This document shows positions 1 through 7,251 of a DNA stretch of 15,294 nucleotides, one piece after another. How positions within the stretch are numbered: the first letter of the stretch is position 1; each line of letters starts with the position of its first letter. This DNA comes from JAWXCH01 sp034440595 (GTDB taxonomy: Bacteria > Planctomycetota > Planctomycetia > Pirellulales > JALHPA01), in NCBI GenBank assembly GCA_034440595.1, contig JAWXCH010000041.1, forward strand, positions 1 through 15,294, read 5' to 3'. The notes under the pieces are model-generated. The model was given only the letters and a program-made list of their open reading frames with translations, ran no database searches and had not been told where the DNA came from. Position numbers and translations under genes: made by a program.

Positions 1-1385
1 CCGTTAGTTACTATCGCGATATCCGCCCGATCCTTCAGGAGCACTGCCACGGGTGTCATCAACCGGCCAAGCGCGGCGGTGATTATGTGATGACCTCGTT
101 TGCCGATATGGTGCGCGGCGGAGAGAATGGTGCGGCGGTGGTTGCCAAGAAATCGGCCGATAGCAACTTGCTGACGCTCATTACGCCGGGTGACGATGGC
201 AAGGCAGAAATGCCCAAGGGCAAACCGGCCCTGGCCGCCGGAGCGATCGAGCAGATCACGCGCTGGATTGAGCAAGGTGCAATGGATGATACGCCCGCGT
301 CGTCTGCTCAGGCTTACGACGCCGATCATCCGCCGACCTACCGCGGTGCGCCCGTAATTACCGCCGTGGCCTATTCACCCGATGGGACGCTGCTAGCGGT
401 ATCCGGTTTTCATGAAGTCCTGCTGCACAAAGCGGACGGTTCGGAGATTGTCGCACGCCTCGTTGGACTGAGCCAGCGAATCGAATCACTTGCATTTTCG
501 CCAGACGGAAAATCGCTGGCGGTGGCAGGTGGTTCACCTTCGCAGATGGGAGAGATCCAGATCTGGGACGTTGACTCTCGCAAGCTACGGCTCTCGGTGC
601 CGACCACCTATGACACAGTTTATGGAGTTAGCTGGTCAGGGGGAGGGACGAAAGTCGCGTACGGTTGTGGAGACAATACTGTCCGGGCGATTGACGCCAA
701 GACGGGAAAGCAAGTTTTTCAGCAGGGTGCTCATAGCGGCTGGGTACTGGACACCGTCTTTTCAAAGGACGCGTCGCACCTGGTATCGGTCAGTCGTGAT
801 ATGTCAATGAAACTCAGTGAATTCGACTCACAACGGTTTATTGACAATATCACCAGCATTACGCCGGGCGCGCTGAAGGGTGGATTGGCCGCCGTCGATC
901 GACATCCGACGCGCGACGAGGTTGTCGTCGGTGGTTCCGATGGAGTGCCGAAGATTTACCGCATTTTTCGCGAAGCGGGCAAGGACCGCAAGATCGGCGA
1001 CGATTTTAATTTGATTCGCAATTTTGCAGCGATGCCGGGGCGTGTTGCCACGGTCGAGTACAGTCGCGACGGCTCGCGGATTGTCGCTGGCAGCAGCCAG
1101 GATGGCACCGGCCAGATTCGCATCTTTCAGGTCGACGACGGAAAACAACTGGCGCAGTACGCCGGTGAGCCAGGAGCGATTTACGCAGCGGCATTTAGCC
1201 CTGACGGCAAGACGGTTGCCGCCGGTGGGTTCCAAGGCAAGCTGTTGTTGATCAACGCCGAGAATGGCCAACTGGTGCGCGAGCTGTCCCCCGTTCCGTT
1301 GCAAGATACGGCCGTGTCAAAAACGACTGCAGCGGCAGCTACAACATCCGCAGCGACGACGGATGCCGAGGCACCGGCAAAGTAA
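1..1385 (+). CDS. PSCyt1 cytochrome c-like domain fused to WD40 repeats (5' end outside window)
   Basis: The reading frame is open from the left edge (first full codon at 3) to the TAA at 1383-1385, giving 460 visible residues; the start and any signal peptide are missing. The visible N-terminus reads SYYRDIRPILQEHCHGCH, with a CxxCH haem-binding motif at visible residues 15-19, the hallmark of the planctomycete PSCyt1 domain. The MPKGKPAL segment followed by ITRWIEQGA (about residues 70-92) closes that domain, and its Met is a plausible distal haem ligand. From about residue 118 there are WD40-type units marked by AVAYSPDG, SLAFSPDGK, IQIWDVD, VEYSRDGSRIVAG and AAFSPDGKTVAAG, so a beta-propeller fills the rest. 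The C-terminus is an Ala/Thr-rich tail. It probably acts outside the cytoplasm. The PSD1-type gene 93 bases downstream is on the same strand and likely in the same transcript. The substrate is unknown. The first ATG in the window (90) is not the real start, because the haem motif lies upstream in frame. Confidence 0.9.
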   Translation, partial: VSYYRDIRPILQEHCHGCHQPAKRGGDYVMTSFADMVRGGENGAAVVAKKSADSNLLTLITPGDDGKAEMPKGKPALAAGAIEQITRWIEQGAMDDTPASSAQAYDADHPPTYRGAPVITAVAYSPDGTLLAVSGFHEVLLHKADGSEIVARLVGLSQRIESLAFSPDGKSLAVAGGSPSQMGEIQIWDVDSRKLRLSVPTTYDTVYGVSWSGGGTKVAYGCGDNTVRAIDAKTGKQVFQQGAHSGWVLDTVFSKDASHLVSVSRDMSMKLSEFDSQRFIDNITSITPGALKGGLAAVDRHPTRDEVVVGGSDGVPKIYRIFREAGKDRKIGDDFNLIRNFAAMPGRVATVEYSRDGSRIVAGSSQDGTGQIRIFQVDDGKQLAQYAGEPGAIYAAAFSPDGKTVAAGGFQGKLLLINAENGQLVRELSPVPLQDTAVSKTTAAAATTSAATTDAEAPAK

Positions 1386-1478
1386 AAAACGTTTCCATCA
1401 ACCAAGTAAGTCACAGTCGAACATCACTCCGTACTACTTAGTAGCAAGTAGCAAAGTCGAATGACAAGGAAGATCATC

Positions 1479-4400
1479 ATGCAGGTCAATCAGGCTAGCG
1501 CGAATTCAAACTTTCTGGCACGTTGTTGTTGCGCACTGGCATTTATGCCGCTAGCGCTGACGGCGCTGATGCTATTGCCACTAACCGCACAGGCCGAGAC
1601 GAGCGATCCACCGCCGGCTCCAGTCAAGAAGGAGTCGCTGCCAGATGGCGTGAAGATTTCCAAGGTTGAAGTCTCTCCGGCCAAGATTGATTTGCAGCAT
1701 GAGTTTGATTATCGGCAGGTGTTACTGACGGCGTATACCTCCGACGGCGACCGCTACGATGTGACGCGCATTGCCAAACTCGATCCGCAGAGCGAGAAAG
1801 CTGTCGCCAAGGTTTCGGCAAATGGACTGGTGCGCCCTGTTGCAGACGGTAGCGGTGTACTCCGGTTCACCGTTGGTACACAATCGGTCGATGTCCCGGT
1901 TCAAGTGAGTGGCGTCGCCAACGAGTTCACCACCAACTTCATTCGCGACGTTAATCCGGTCCTCTCCAAACTGGGTTGCAATCAAGGAACGTGTCACGGT
2001 GCCGCTGCAGGAAAGAATGGCTTCAAACTCAGTTTGCGCGGTTACGATTCGCTGTTTGACTATCGTGCATTGACCGACGATCTGGCCGGGCGGCGATTTA
2101 ACCGTGCCGCTCCCGATCAAAGCCTGATGCTGCTCAAGCCGAGCGGTGAGGTGCCCCACGTCGGTGGCGCGCTCATGAAGCCCGGCGAGCCATCGTACGA
2201 ACTACTGAGACTGTGGATCACGCAAGGCTCTGCCTACGACGCCAAAACTGCTCGCGTGACCAAAATCGCAGTGCTGCCAGAGAACCCCGTGATCCCGCTG
2301 CCGGGCATGAAGCAACAAATCGTGGTGCAGGCAACGTACTCCGACGGCAAGGTTCGCGATGTCACGGCCGAGGCCTTTGTCGAGAGTGGCAACATCGAAG
2401 TGACCGAAGCCAACCGCGATGGTGTCATCACTGCGCTGCGCCGCGGAGAGGCACCCGTACTGGTTCGCTACGAAGGCGCTTATGCAGCGACCACCATCAC
2501 CGTGATGGGAGATCGCACCGGTTTTGTCTGGAAAGATCCGCCGACCAAAGGATATATCGACGAGTTGGTTTATCAGAAACTGAAAAAGGTCAAAACACTG
2601 CCTAGCGACATTTGTACCGACGCCGAATTTATTCGCCGATTGTATCTCGACCTGACAGGCTTGCCGCCGACCGTGAAGCAGGTCCGCGATTTTCTGGCCG
2701 ACACTCGCGATACGCAAACGAAGCGCGACGAACTGGTCGATCAACTGGTTGGATCGCGAGAGTATGTCGAGCATTGGACCAACAAGTGGGCCGACCTCCT
2801 GCAAGTCAACAAGAAGTTTCTCGGCGAGCAAGGTTCTTGGGCGCTGCGCAACTGGATTCGTCAGGCCGTGGCGACCAATATGCCGTACGACGAATTCGTT
2901 CGATCGGTTTTGACCGCCAGCGGTTCCAATTTGGAAAACCCACCGGTTTCGTACTACAAGATTCTACGTGAGCCGGATCTGGTGATGGAAAACACCACCC
3001 AGCTATTCTTGGGTGTTCGCTTCAGTTGCAACAAGTGCCACGATCATCCGTTTGAACGTTGGACACAAGACCAGCATTGGCAGTTAGCGGCGTTCTTTGC
3101 CAAGGTGGCCCGTAAAGAAGATCCGCAGTTCGCCGATCAAAAGGTCGGCGGTAGCGCTGTGGATGTTCCAACGGCTCTGGTCGAGATTATCTACGACGGC
3201 AAGACTGGCACGGTCAAGCATCCGAATACCAATGCCGTATTGACGGCCACCTTCCCTTACAAGCACACCGATATGCCGACGGCCGAACAGACCTCGCCGC
3301 GGCAGCAATTTGCCCACTGGGCCACATCGCCGAAGAACGAGTATTTTGCCAAGAGCTATGTCAACCGACTGTGGAGCTACTTGCTTGGTGTCGGATTCAT
3401 TGAGCCGGTCGATGACATTCGCGCCGGCAATCCGCCGACCAATCCGGAACTTTTGGATCGGCTGACCAAGGAGTTTATCGATCAGCAATTTGACATGCAG
3501 CACATGCTGCGATTGATCTGCAAATCGCGAGTCTATCAGCACTCCATCGGCACGAATCGTTGGAATGAAGACGATTTAGTCAACTACTCACACGCTTTGG
3601 CGCGGCGTTTACCTGCCGAAGTGTTGTTCGACGCCGTCCATCAGGTGACAGGCAGTATCCGTCGCTTGCCTGGCATGCCGGTCGGCTCACGTGCCGCACA
3701 GCAACGCGACTCAGACATCAACGTCTCCGATGGATTTTTGAACCTGTTCGGCCGACCGGCGCGTGAAAGCGCTTGCGAATGCGAGCGCGTTGGTGGTGTG
3801 ATGCTCGGTCAGACATTGAATCTGGTCAACGGTCCGACCGTGGCTCAGGCGATCGGCGACCCGGCCAACGAAATGACCAAACTGGTTGCCTCGCAACCGG
3901 ACGACAAGAAACTGATTGAGGAATTGTTCTTGCGCGTGATCTCGCGCACTCCTACCGACGCTGAGGTTCAGCAAGGTATCGCCGCATTGCGCGCCGAAGA
4001 CATTGTCCTGGAAAAGGCGCAACGCGCGCTGGCAGAACTTGAAAAGAAATCCGCCGAGCAGCGATCCGCCTGGGAACAACAGCTCGCAAAGAGATCCTGG
4101 CAACCGCTTTCCGTGGTGTCGCTGCAGTCCACATACGGTGCCAAATTGGAACCACAGCCGGATGGCAGCATTCTGGTGAGTGGTCCACTGACGCAAGACA
4201 CCTTCACGCTGGTTGGTAACTCAGAAATCCAGCACGTCACCGGCATTCGGCTGGAATTGCTGACCGATCCCAGCTTGCCGAAAAATGGCCCTGGCCGAGC
4301 AAACAATGGCAACCTTGTAATATCCGAGTTGGCAGTTACCACCACCGAACGAGGCGCAGCCGACCAGCCGCAACGAATTGAACTTCAGAATCCCGTCGCG

Positions 4401-4871
4401 ACCTTCAGCCAGACCGGCTTCAACATTGCCAACGTCATAGATGGCAAGCCGAGTACCGGCTGGGCTATCGGCCCGCGTACCGGTGAAGCGCACACTGCTA
4501 CGTTTGAAGTCAAGCAACCGCAACAGTTCAACAACGGAACCGCGCTGACGATTCAGTTGGATCAGCGATTCATTGATGAGCATCATCAGGTCGGCCGGTT
4601 CCGCCTGAGCGCCACGCAGGCCAAGCCGCCGCTGCAACTACATGGAATCCCGGACGCAATCACTGAGATTGTGGCGATCCCTGCGGCCAATCGCACGCCC
4701 GAGCAACAGGCCGCTCTGACGGCGTACTACCATCAGCAGGATACCGAGCTAGCGCGTCTGAAAAATGCCGTAGTGACCGCTCAAAAACTGCAAGTCAATC
4801 AGCGACTGGCCGGTGCGCAGGACTTGGTCTGGGCCTTAATCAACAGCCCTTCGTTCTTGTTCAATCGCTAG
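1479..4871 (+). CDS. Secreted PSCyt2/PSD1 (DUF1549/DUF1553) protein with Ig-like domains and a cytochrome motif
   Basis: This 1130-residue protein has the full planctomycete PSCyt2-PSD1 layout. A signal peptide (CCCALAFMPLALTALMLLPLTAQA) is likely cut after residue 39. A Big_2-like domain spans about 58-144, then a cytochrome c-like module with CNQGTCH (C167, C172, H173; a CX4CH spacing), a second Big_2-like domain (about 257-345), PSCyt2 from about 360 to 545 containing CNKCH (C517-H521), and PSD1 from about 608. A short coiled coil follows (about 844-872), then a discoidin-like insert (about 885-1055, with 'NVIDGKPSTGWAI'). The PSD1 end LVWALINSPSFLFNR closes the protein. These families are abundant in planctomycetes; their biochemical role is not firmly known, but a role in envelope electron transfer or polymer handling is commonly supposed. 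ATG 1479 is preferred because AAGGAAG (1466-1472) sits 6 bases before it; ATG 1461, six codons earlier, has no such site. The usual DUF1501 neighbour is absent on both sides. Confidence 0.92.
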   Translation: MQVNQASANSNFLARCCCALAFMPLALTALMLLPLTAQAETSDPPPAPVKKESLPDGVKISKVEVSPAKIDLQHEFDYRQVLLTAYTSDGDRYDVTRIAKLDPQSEKAVAKVSANGLVRPVADGSGVLRFTVGTQSVDVPVQVSGVANEFTTNFIRDVNPVLSKLGCNQGTCHGAAAGKNGFKLSLRGYDSLFDYRALTDDLAGRRFNRAAPDQSLMLLKPSGEVPHVGGALMKPGEPSYELLRLWITQGSAYDAKTARVTKIAVLPENPVIPLPGMKQQIVVQATYSDGKVRDVTAEAFVESGNIEVTEANRDGVITALRRGEAPVLVRYEGAYAATTITVMGDRTGFVWKDPPTKGYIDELVYQKLKKVKTLPSDICTDAEFIRRLYLDLTGLPPTVKQVRDFLADTRDTQTKRDELVDQLVGSREYVEHWTNKWADLLQVNKKFLGEQGSWALRNWIRQAVATNMPYDEFVRSVLTASGSNLENPPVSYYKILREPDLVMENTTQLFLGVRFSCNKCHDHPFERWTQDQHWQLAAFFAKVARKEDPQFADQKVGGSAVDVPTALVEIIYDGKTGTVKHPNTNAVLTATFPYKHTDMPTAEQTSPRQQFAHWATSPKNEYFAKSYVNRLWSYLLGVGFIEPVDDIRAGNPPTNPELLDRLTKEFIDQQFDMQHMLRLICKSRVYQHSIGTNRWNEDDLVNYSHALARRLPAEVLFDAVHQVTGSIRRLPGMPVGSRAAQQRDSDINVSDGFLNLFGRPARESACECERVGGVMLGQTLNLVNGPTVAQAIGDPANEMTKLVASQPDDKKLIEELFLRVISRTPTDAEVQQGIAALRAEDIVLEKAQRALAELEKKSAEQRSAWEQQLAKRSWQPLSVVSLQSTYGAKLEPQPDGSILVSGPLTQDTFTLVGNSEIQHVTGIRLELLTDPSLPKNGPGRANNGNLVISELAVTTTERGAADQPQRIELQNPVATFSQTGFNIANVIDGKPSTGWAIGPRTGEAHTATFEVKQPQQFNNGTALTIQLDQRFIDEHHQVGRFRLSATQAKPPLQLHGIPDAITEIVAIPAANRTPEQQAALTAYYHQQDTELARLKNAVVTAQKLQVNQRLAGAQDLVWALINSPSFLFNR

Positions 4872-5105
4872 GATATTGCTGAATAAATTGACAGCTTTAG
4901 CCGTTTTGAGGATCACTTTGGCTTCAAAAATCCCATAGCGTTCGGCACCGACGCGCGTCATAATCAGTACGGTGTTCCCATCGCGCTTGTGTAGGATGAC
5001 ATCGCACCGGCGGCAGATGGAATGCCCGCACGCTGCTGCGACCGCATTCAGGGCAACATGCGTTTTGTTGAACAGGCGACTGCACTTTGCAAGGCAAAAC
5101 TGCAT
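4836..5105 (-). CDS. Possible small zinc-ribbon-like ORF, perhaps a frameshifted remnant
   Basis: An 89-codon minus-strand ORF fills most of the gap between the PSD1 gene and the TPR gene and runs 36 bases into the 3' end of the PSD1 gene. Its middle reads like real protein: CGHSICRRCDVILHKRDG, then TVLIMTRVGAERYGIFEAKV. A second CxxC knuckle (CCPECG) lies just upstream in another minus-strand frame (ORF 4924-5136). Joining the two frames would give a four-cysteine zinc ribbon, which suggests a gene broken by a frameshift, or an assembly error. No Shine-Dalgarno site is evident and I do not recognise the family. A chance ORF remains quite possible. Confidence 0.3.
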   Translation of the reverse strand: MQFCLAKCSRLFNKTHVALNAVAAACGHSICRRCDVILHKRDGNTVLIMTRVGAERYGIFEAKVILKTAKAVNLFSNILAIEQERRAVD

Positions 5106-5151
5106 CCGACTGTGTGGGCAGATTCACTTCATTCAAAGGACCGAGGCAATA

Positions 5152-7023
5152 ATGATTCGCACATGGATGAGCGTAGGCGTCATGGTGACGCTACTAGCCA
5201 GCACTTCTCTCGTACGGGCCGAAAACGAAGGCCAGCAGTCTCTCAACGAGGCATCCGAGAAGACTCTTGACGCGAACAACCTGCAAGATCTTAGCGATGT
5301 GATCGCACTGTGCGACAAGGCCATCAAAGAGGGCCTGGACGAAGGCAATACAAAATTTGCCAACAGCCTGCTGTGTGGCACGCTGGCACGGCGCGGCATG
5401 ATTCTGACTTCGGTCATTCTGGATCAAGAGCGGCCTGATCCACGCTGGCCGCAAATCCGAGCCCAGGCGTTGCAGGATCTCGAACGCGCCGTCAAGCTGA
5501 ACGATGAACAAGGGGACGCGCACTACCTGATTGGCCGGCTGCATACGCTCCCCGGCGGAGATCGCGATCGTGCCCGCAAGGCGGCTGCCAAAGCGGTCGA
5601 ACTGACCAAGCCCGATCGTAATGCGCATGCGCGGTCTCTGGTTCTGCGAGCCAATTTGGGAACCGACGTTAAGGAGCGACAGGCCGACTACGACGAAGCG
5701 GTCAAGCTGGCCGAAGACGACCCCGAGGCGCGCCGCTCGCGCGGGCTGTTTCTGCTACTGCAAGGCAAACCGGCCGAGGCGGTTACGGATCTGGACGAGG
5801 CGATCAAACTGGCCCCCAAAGAGGCCAGCGCCTACGAAGCGCGTGGGCTGGCTCTGCTGATGCAAAAGAAGTATGACCCGGCCCTGGCCGATCTGGATAA
5901 GGTAATCGAGCTGGTTCCTGAATCGTCGTTGCCGCACATGCACCGTGGTCGGATTCTGGCCGAGCAGAAAAAGTTGCCGGAGGCGATTGAGGCATTTACG
6001 CAGTCGCTGAAGCGAGATCCAGACAACCTCTCGGCGCTATTGCTGCGTGCCCGAGCGCATCAGTTGAACAAGGACACCAAGGCGGCACGTGAGGACGTTG
6101 ACGCGGCGCTGAAGAATCGACCCGGCATGACTGCGGCGCTGGAGCTGCGAGCGATTTTGGCGGCGACCAGTGGTGATTTGGATCAGGCCCTGGCCGATTT
6201 TGAAGACTTGGCGCAGATTACTCCCAACAGCGCCGAGCTGCAAATGCAAATTGGCATTTTGCATGCTGCCGACAAACGCCCGAACGCCGCCATTGATCGC
6301 TTTACTGCCGCTCTGGCTATCGACAAAGAAAACTTTCCCGCCTTGCGCAGTCGAGCGGACGCTTATCTGGCGGTGGGCAAACATCCCGAGGCCGTAGCCG
6401 ACTACGAAGTCGCCTTGAAGTTAAAGCCAGAGGATGCGGGCGTGCTGAATAACTTGGCCTGGGTGCTTTCCACTTCGCCAAACGATAAGGTCCGCGATGG
6501 CAAACGTGCGATTGAACTGGCCACCGAGGCGTGCAAGAAAACCGAATACAAGCAGGCTCATATATTGAGTACGCTGGCCGCTGCCTATGCCGAAGCGGGC
6601 AACTGGGACGAGGCGGTCAAATGGTCGAAAAAAGCGGTCGAGATGACCGACGCGGCCAACCGCAAACAGATCGAAGGGGAACTGGCCAGCTACGAGGCCA
6701 AAAAACCGTGGCGCGAATTGCAGGAAGAGAAAGACGCACCCAGAAAATCGAAGGATGCAGATAAGTCAAAGGACGATGCTCCAGCCAGCGACCCAACCGA
6801 TGTGGCCAAGAAAGTCGGTGATACTGCAGGCACTTCTGATCCTGACACCGCAGATCCTGGCCCAGTGAAGGATGGGGCTGACAAGAAGGACGAACCGGCG
6901 AAGGATGATCCGGCGAAAGATGATTCGGAGAAAGAATCTACTGAGAAAGAGAAGACAGAGCCAGTGAAGGAATCTGACGAAGGTGAGCCTGCCAAGGATC
7001 CCACAGCAGGCGAAGACAAATAG
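5152..7023 (+). CDS. Secreted TPR-repeat protein with charged Lys/Asp/Glu-rich tail
   Basis: A 623-residue protein. The chosen start, ATG 5152, has GAGG (5143-5146) five bases upstream and begins a clear signal peptide (MIRTWMSVGVMVTLLASTSLVRA, cut after about 23); the longer frame from 4972 would bury that signal and is rejected. Residues 46-82 form a module (DLSDVIALC...LARRG) also found in the TPR gene at 14350. About ten TPR-like units follow (about 117-500), for example AYEARGLALLMQKKYDPALADLDKVIEL. They end in the planctomycete-typical 'VLNNLAWVLSTSPNDKVRDGKRAIELA ... LAAAYAEAGNWDEAVKWSKKAVE' block. The tail (about 525-623) is low-complexity, made mostly of K, D, E, P and A with repeats such as AKDDPAKDD, and is probably disordered. 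TPR arrays bind proteins, so a periplasmic or envelope scaffold is likely; the partner is unknown. Confidence 0.9.
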   Translation: MIRTWMSVGVMVTLLASTSLVRAENEGQQSLNEASEKTLDANNLQDLSDVIALCDKAIKEGLDEGNTKFANSLLCGTLARRGMILTSVILDQERPDPRWPQIRAQALQDLERAVKLNDEQGDAHYLIGRLHTLPGGDRDRARKAAAKAVELTKPDRNAHARSLVLRANLGTDVKERQADYDEAVKLAEDDPEARRSRGLFLLLQGKPAEAVTDLDEAIKLAPKEASAYEARGLALLMQKKYDPALADLDKVIELVPESSLPHMHRGRILAEQKKLPEAIEAFTQSLKRDPDNLSALLLRARAHQLNKDTKAAREDVDAALKNRPGMTAALELRAILAATSGDLDQALADFEDLAQITPNSAELQMQIGILHAADKRPNAAIDRFTAALAIDKENFPALRSRADAYLAVGKHPEAVADYEVALKLKPEDAGVLNNLAWVLSTSPNDKVRDGKRAIELATEACKKTEYKQAHILSTLAAAYAEAGNWDEAVKWSKKAVEMTDAANRKQIEGELASYEAKKPWRELQEEKDAPRKSKDADKSKDDAPASDPTDVAKKVGDTAGTSDPDTADPGPVKDGADKKDEPAKDDPAKDDSEKESTEKEKTEPVKESDEGEPAKDPTAGEDK

Positions 7024-7094
7024 GTCTCGATTTTTATTGAAAACCGCACATAAACGCTGCAAATCACGGGAATCCGCTGTCCAACTGCATGGTA

Positions 7095-7123
7095 GCCATT
7101 TTGAGAATTTTTCTGGAAATGGC
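7095..7123 (+). terminator. Imperfect hairpin after the TPR gene (terminator or operator-like)
   Basis: GCCATTT (7095-7101) pairs exactly with AAATGGC (7117-7123). Inside it AGAA (7104-7107) pairs with TTCT (7111-7114) around a TTT loop. The sequence after it is AT-rich (ATTTCTATT) but has no clean T-run. It lies 72 bases after the TPR stop and 11 bases before a candidate -35 box, so it could end the upstream transcript or serve as a regulator site for the calpain gene. Confidence 0.4.
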
Positions 7124-7134
7124 ATTTCTATTGG

Positions 7135-7163
7135 TTGACTTTGCCAACGGCATCGGTTTTACT
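7135..7163 (+). promoter_or_regulatory. Candidate sigma70-type promoter for the calpain-domain gene
   Basis: TTGACT (7135-7140, five of six matches to the -35 consensus) is followed after 17 bases by TTTACT (7158-7163, four of six to the -10 consensus). It sits about 90 bases before the ATG at 7252, just after a hairpin. This is a sequence match only. Confidence 0.35.
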
Positions 7164-7251
7164 GCTTAGATAAATAACTCGGGGCAGTTCTATTGGACGC
7201 CACGATTTTGGGCATCCATCGGGAGCAGCTTCAAATTAAGGGCAAGTAAAC

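Noticed and set aside
1440..1453. Tandem direct repeat AGTAGCA before the PSD1 gene.
   Set aside because: There are only two 7-base copies; this is too short to separate from chance and has no obvious role.
3711..4196. Long minus-strand ORF (161 codons) opposite the PSD1 gene, like others at 828-1304, 2202-2831 and 13670-14185.
   Set aside because: Each lies fully opposite a well-supported gene, shows no recognisable motif, and is expected as a by-product of GC-rich codon use.
4972..5151. An upstream in-frame ATG would add 60 residues to the TPR protein at 5152.
   Set aside because: The extension would bury a clear signal peptide that begins at 5152, and GAGG lies correctly spaced before ATG 5152.
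6880..7020. Near-repetitive DNA in the TPR protein tail considered as a separate repeat element.
   Set aside because: The repetition follows the Lys/Asp/Glu/Pro/Ala low-complexity coding sequence and stays in frame, so it is part of the protein and not an independent element.
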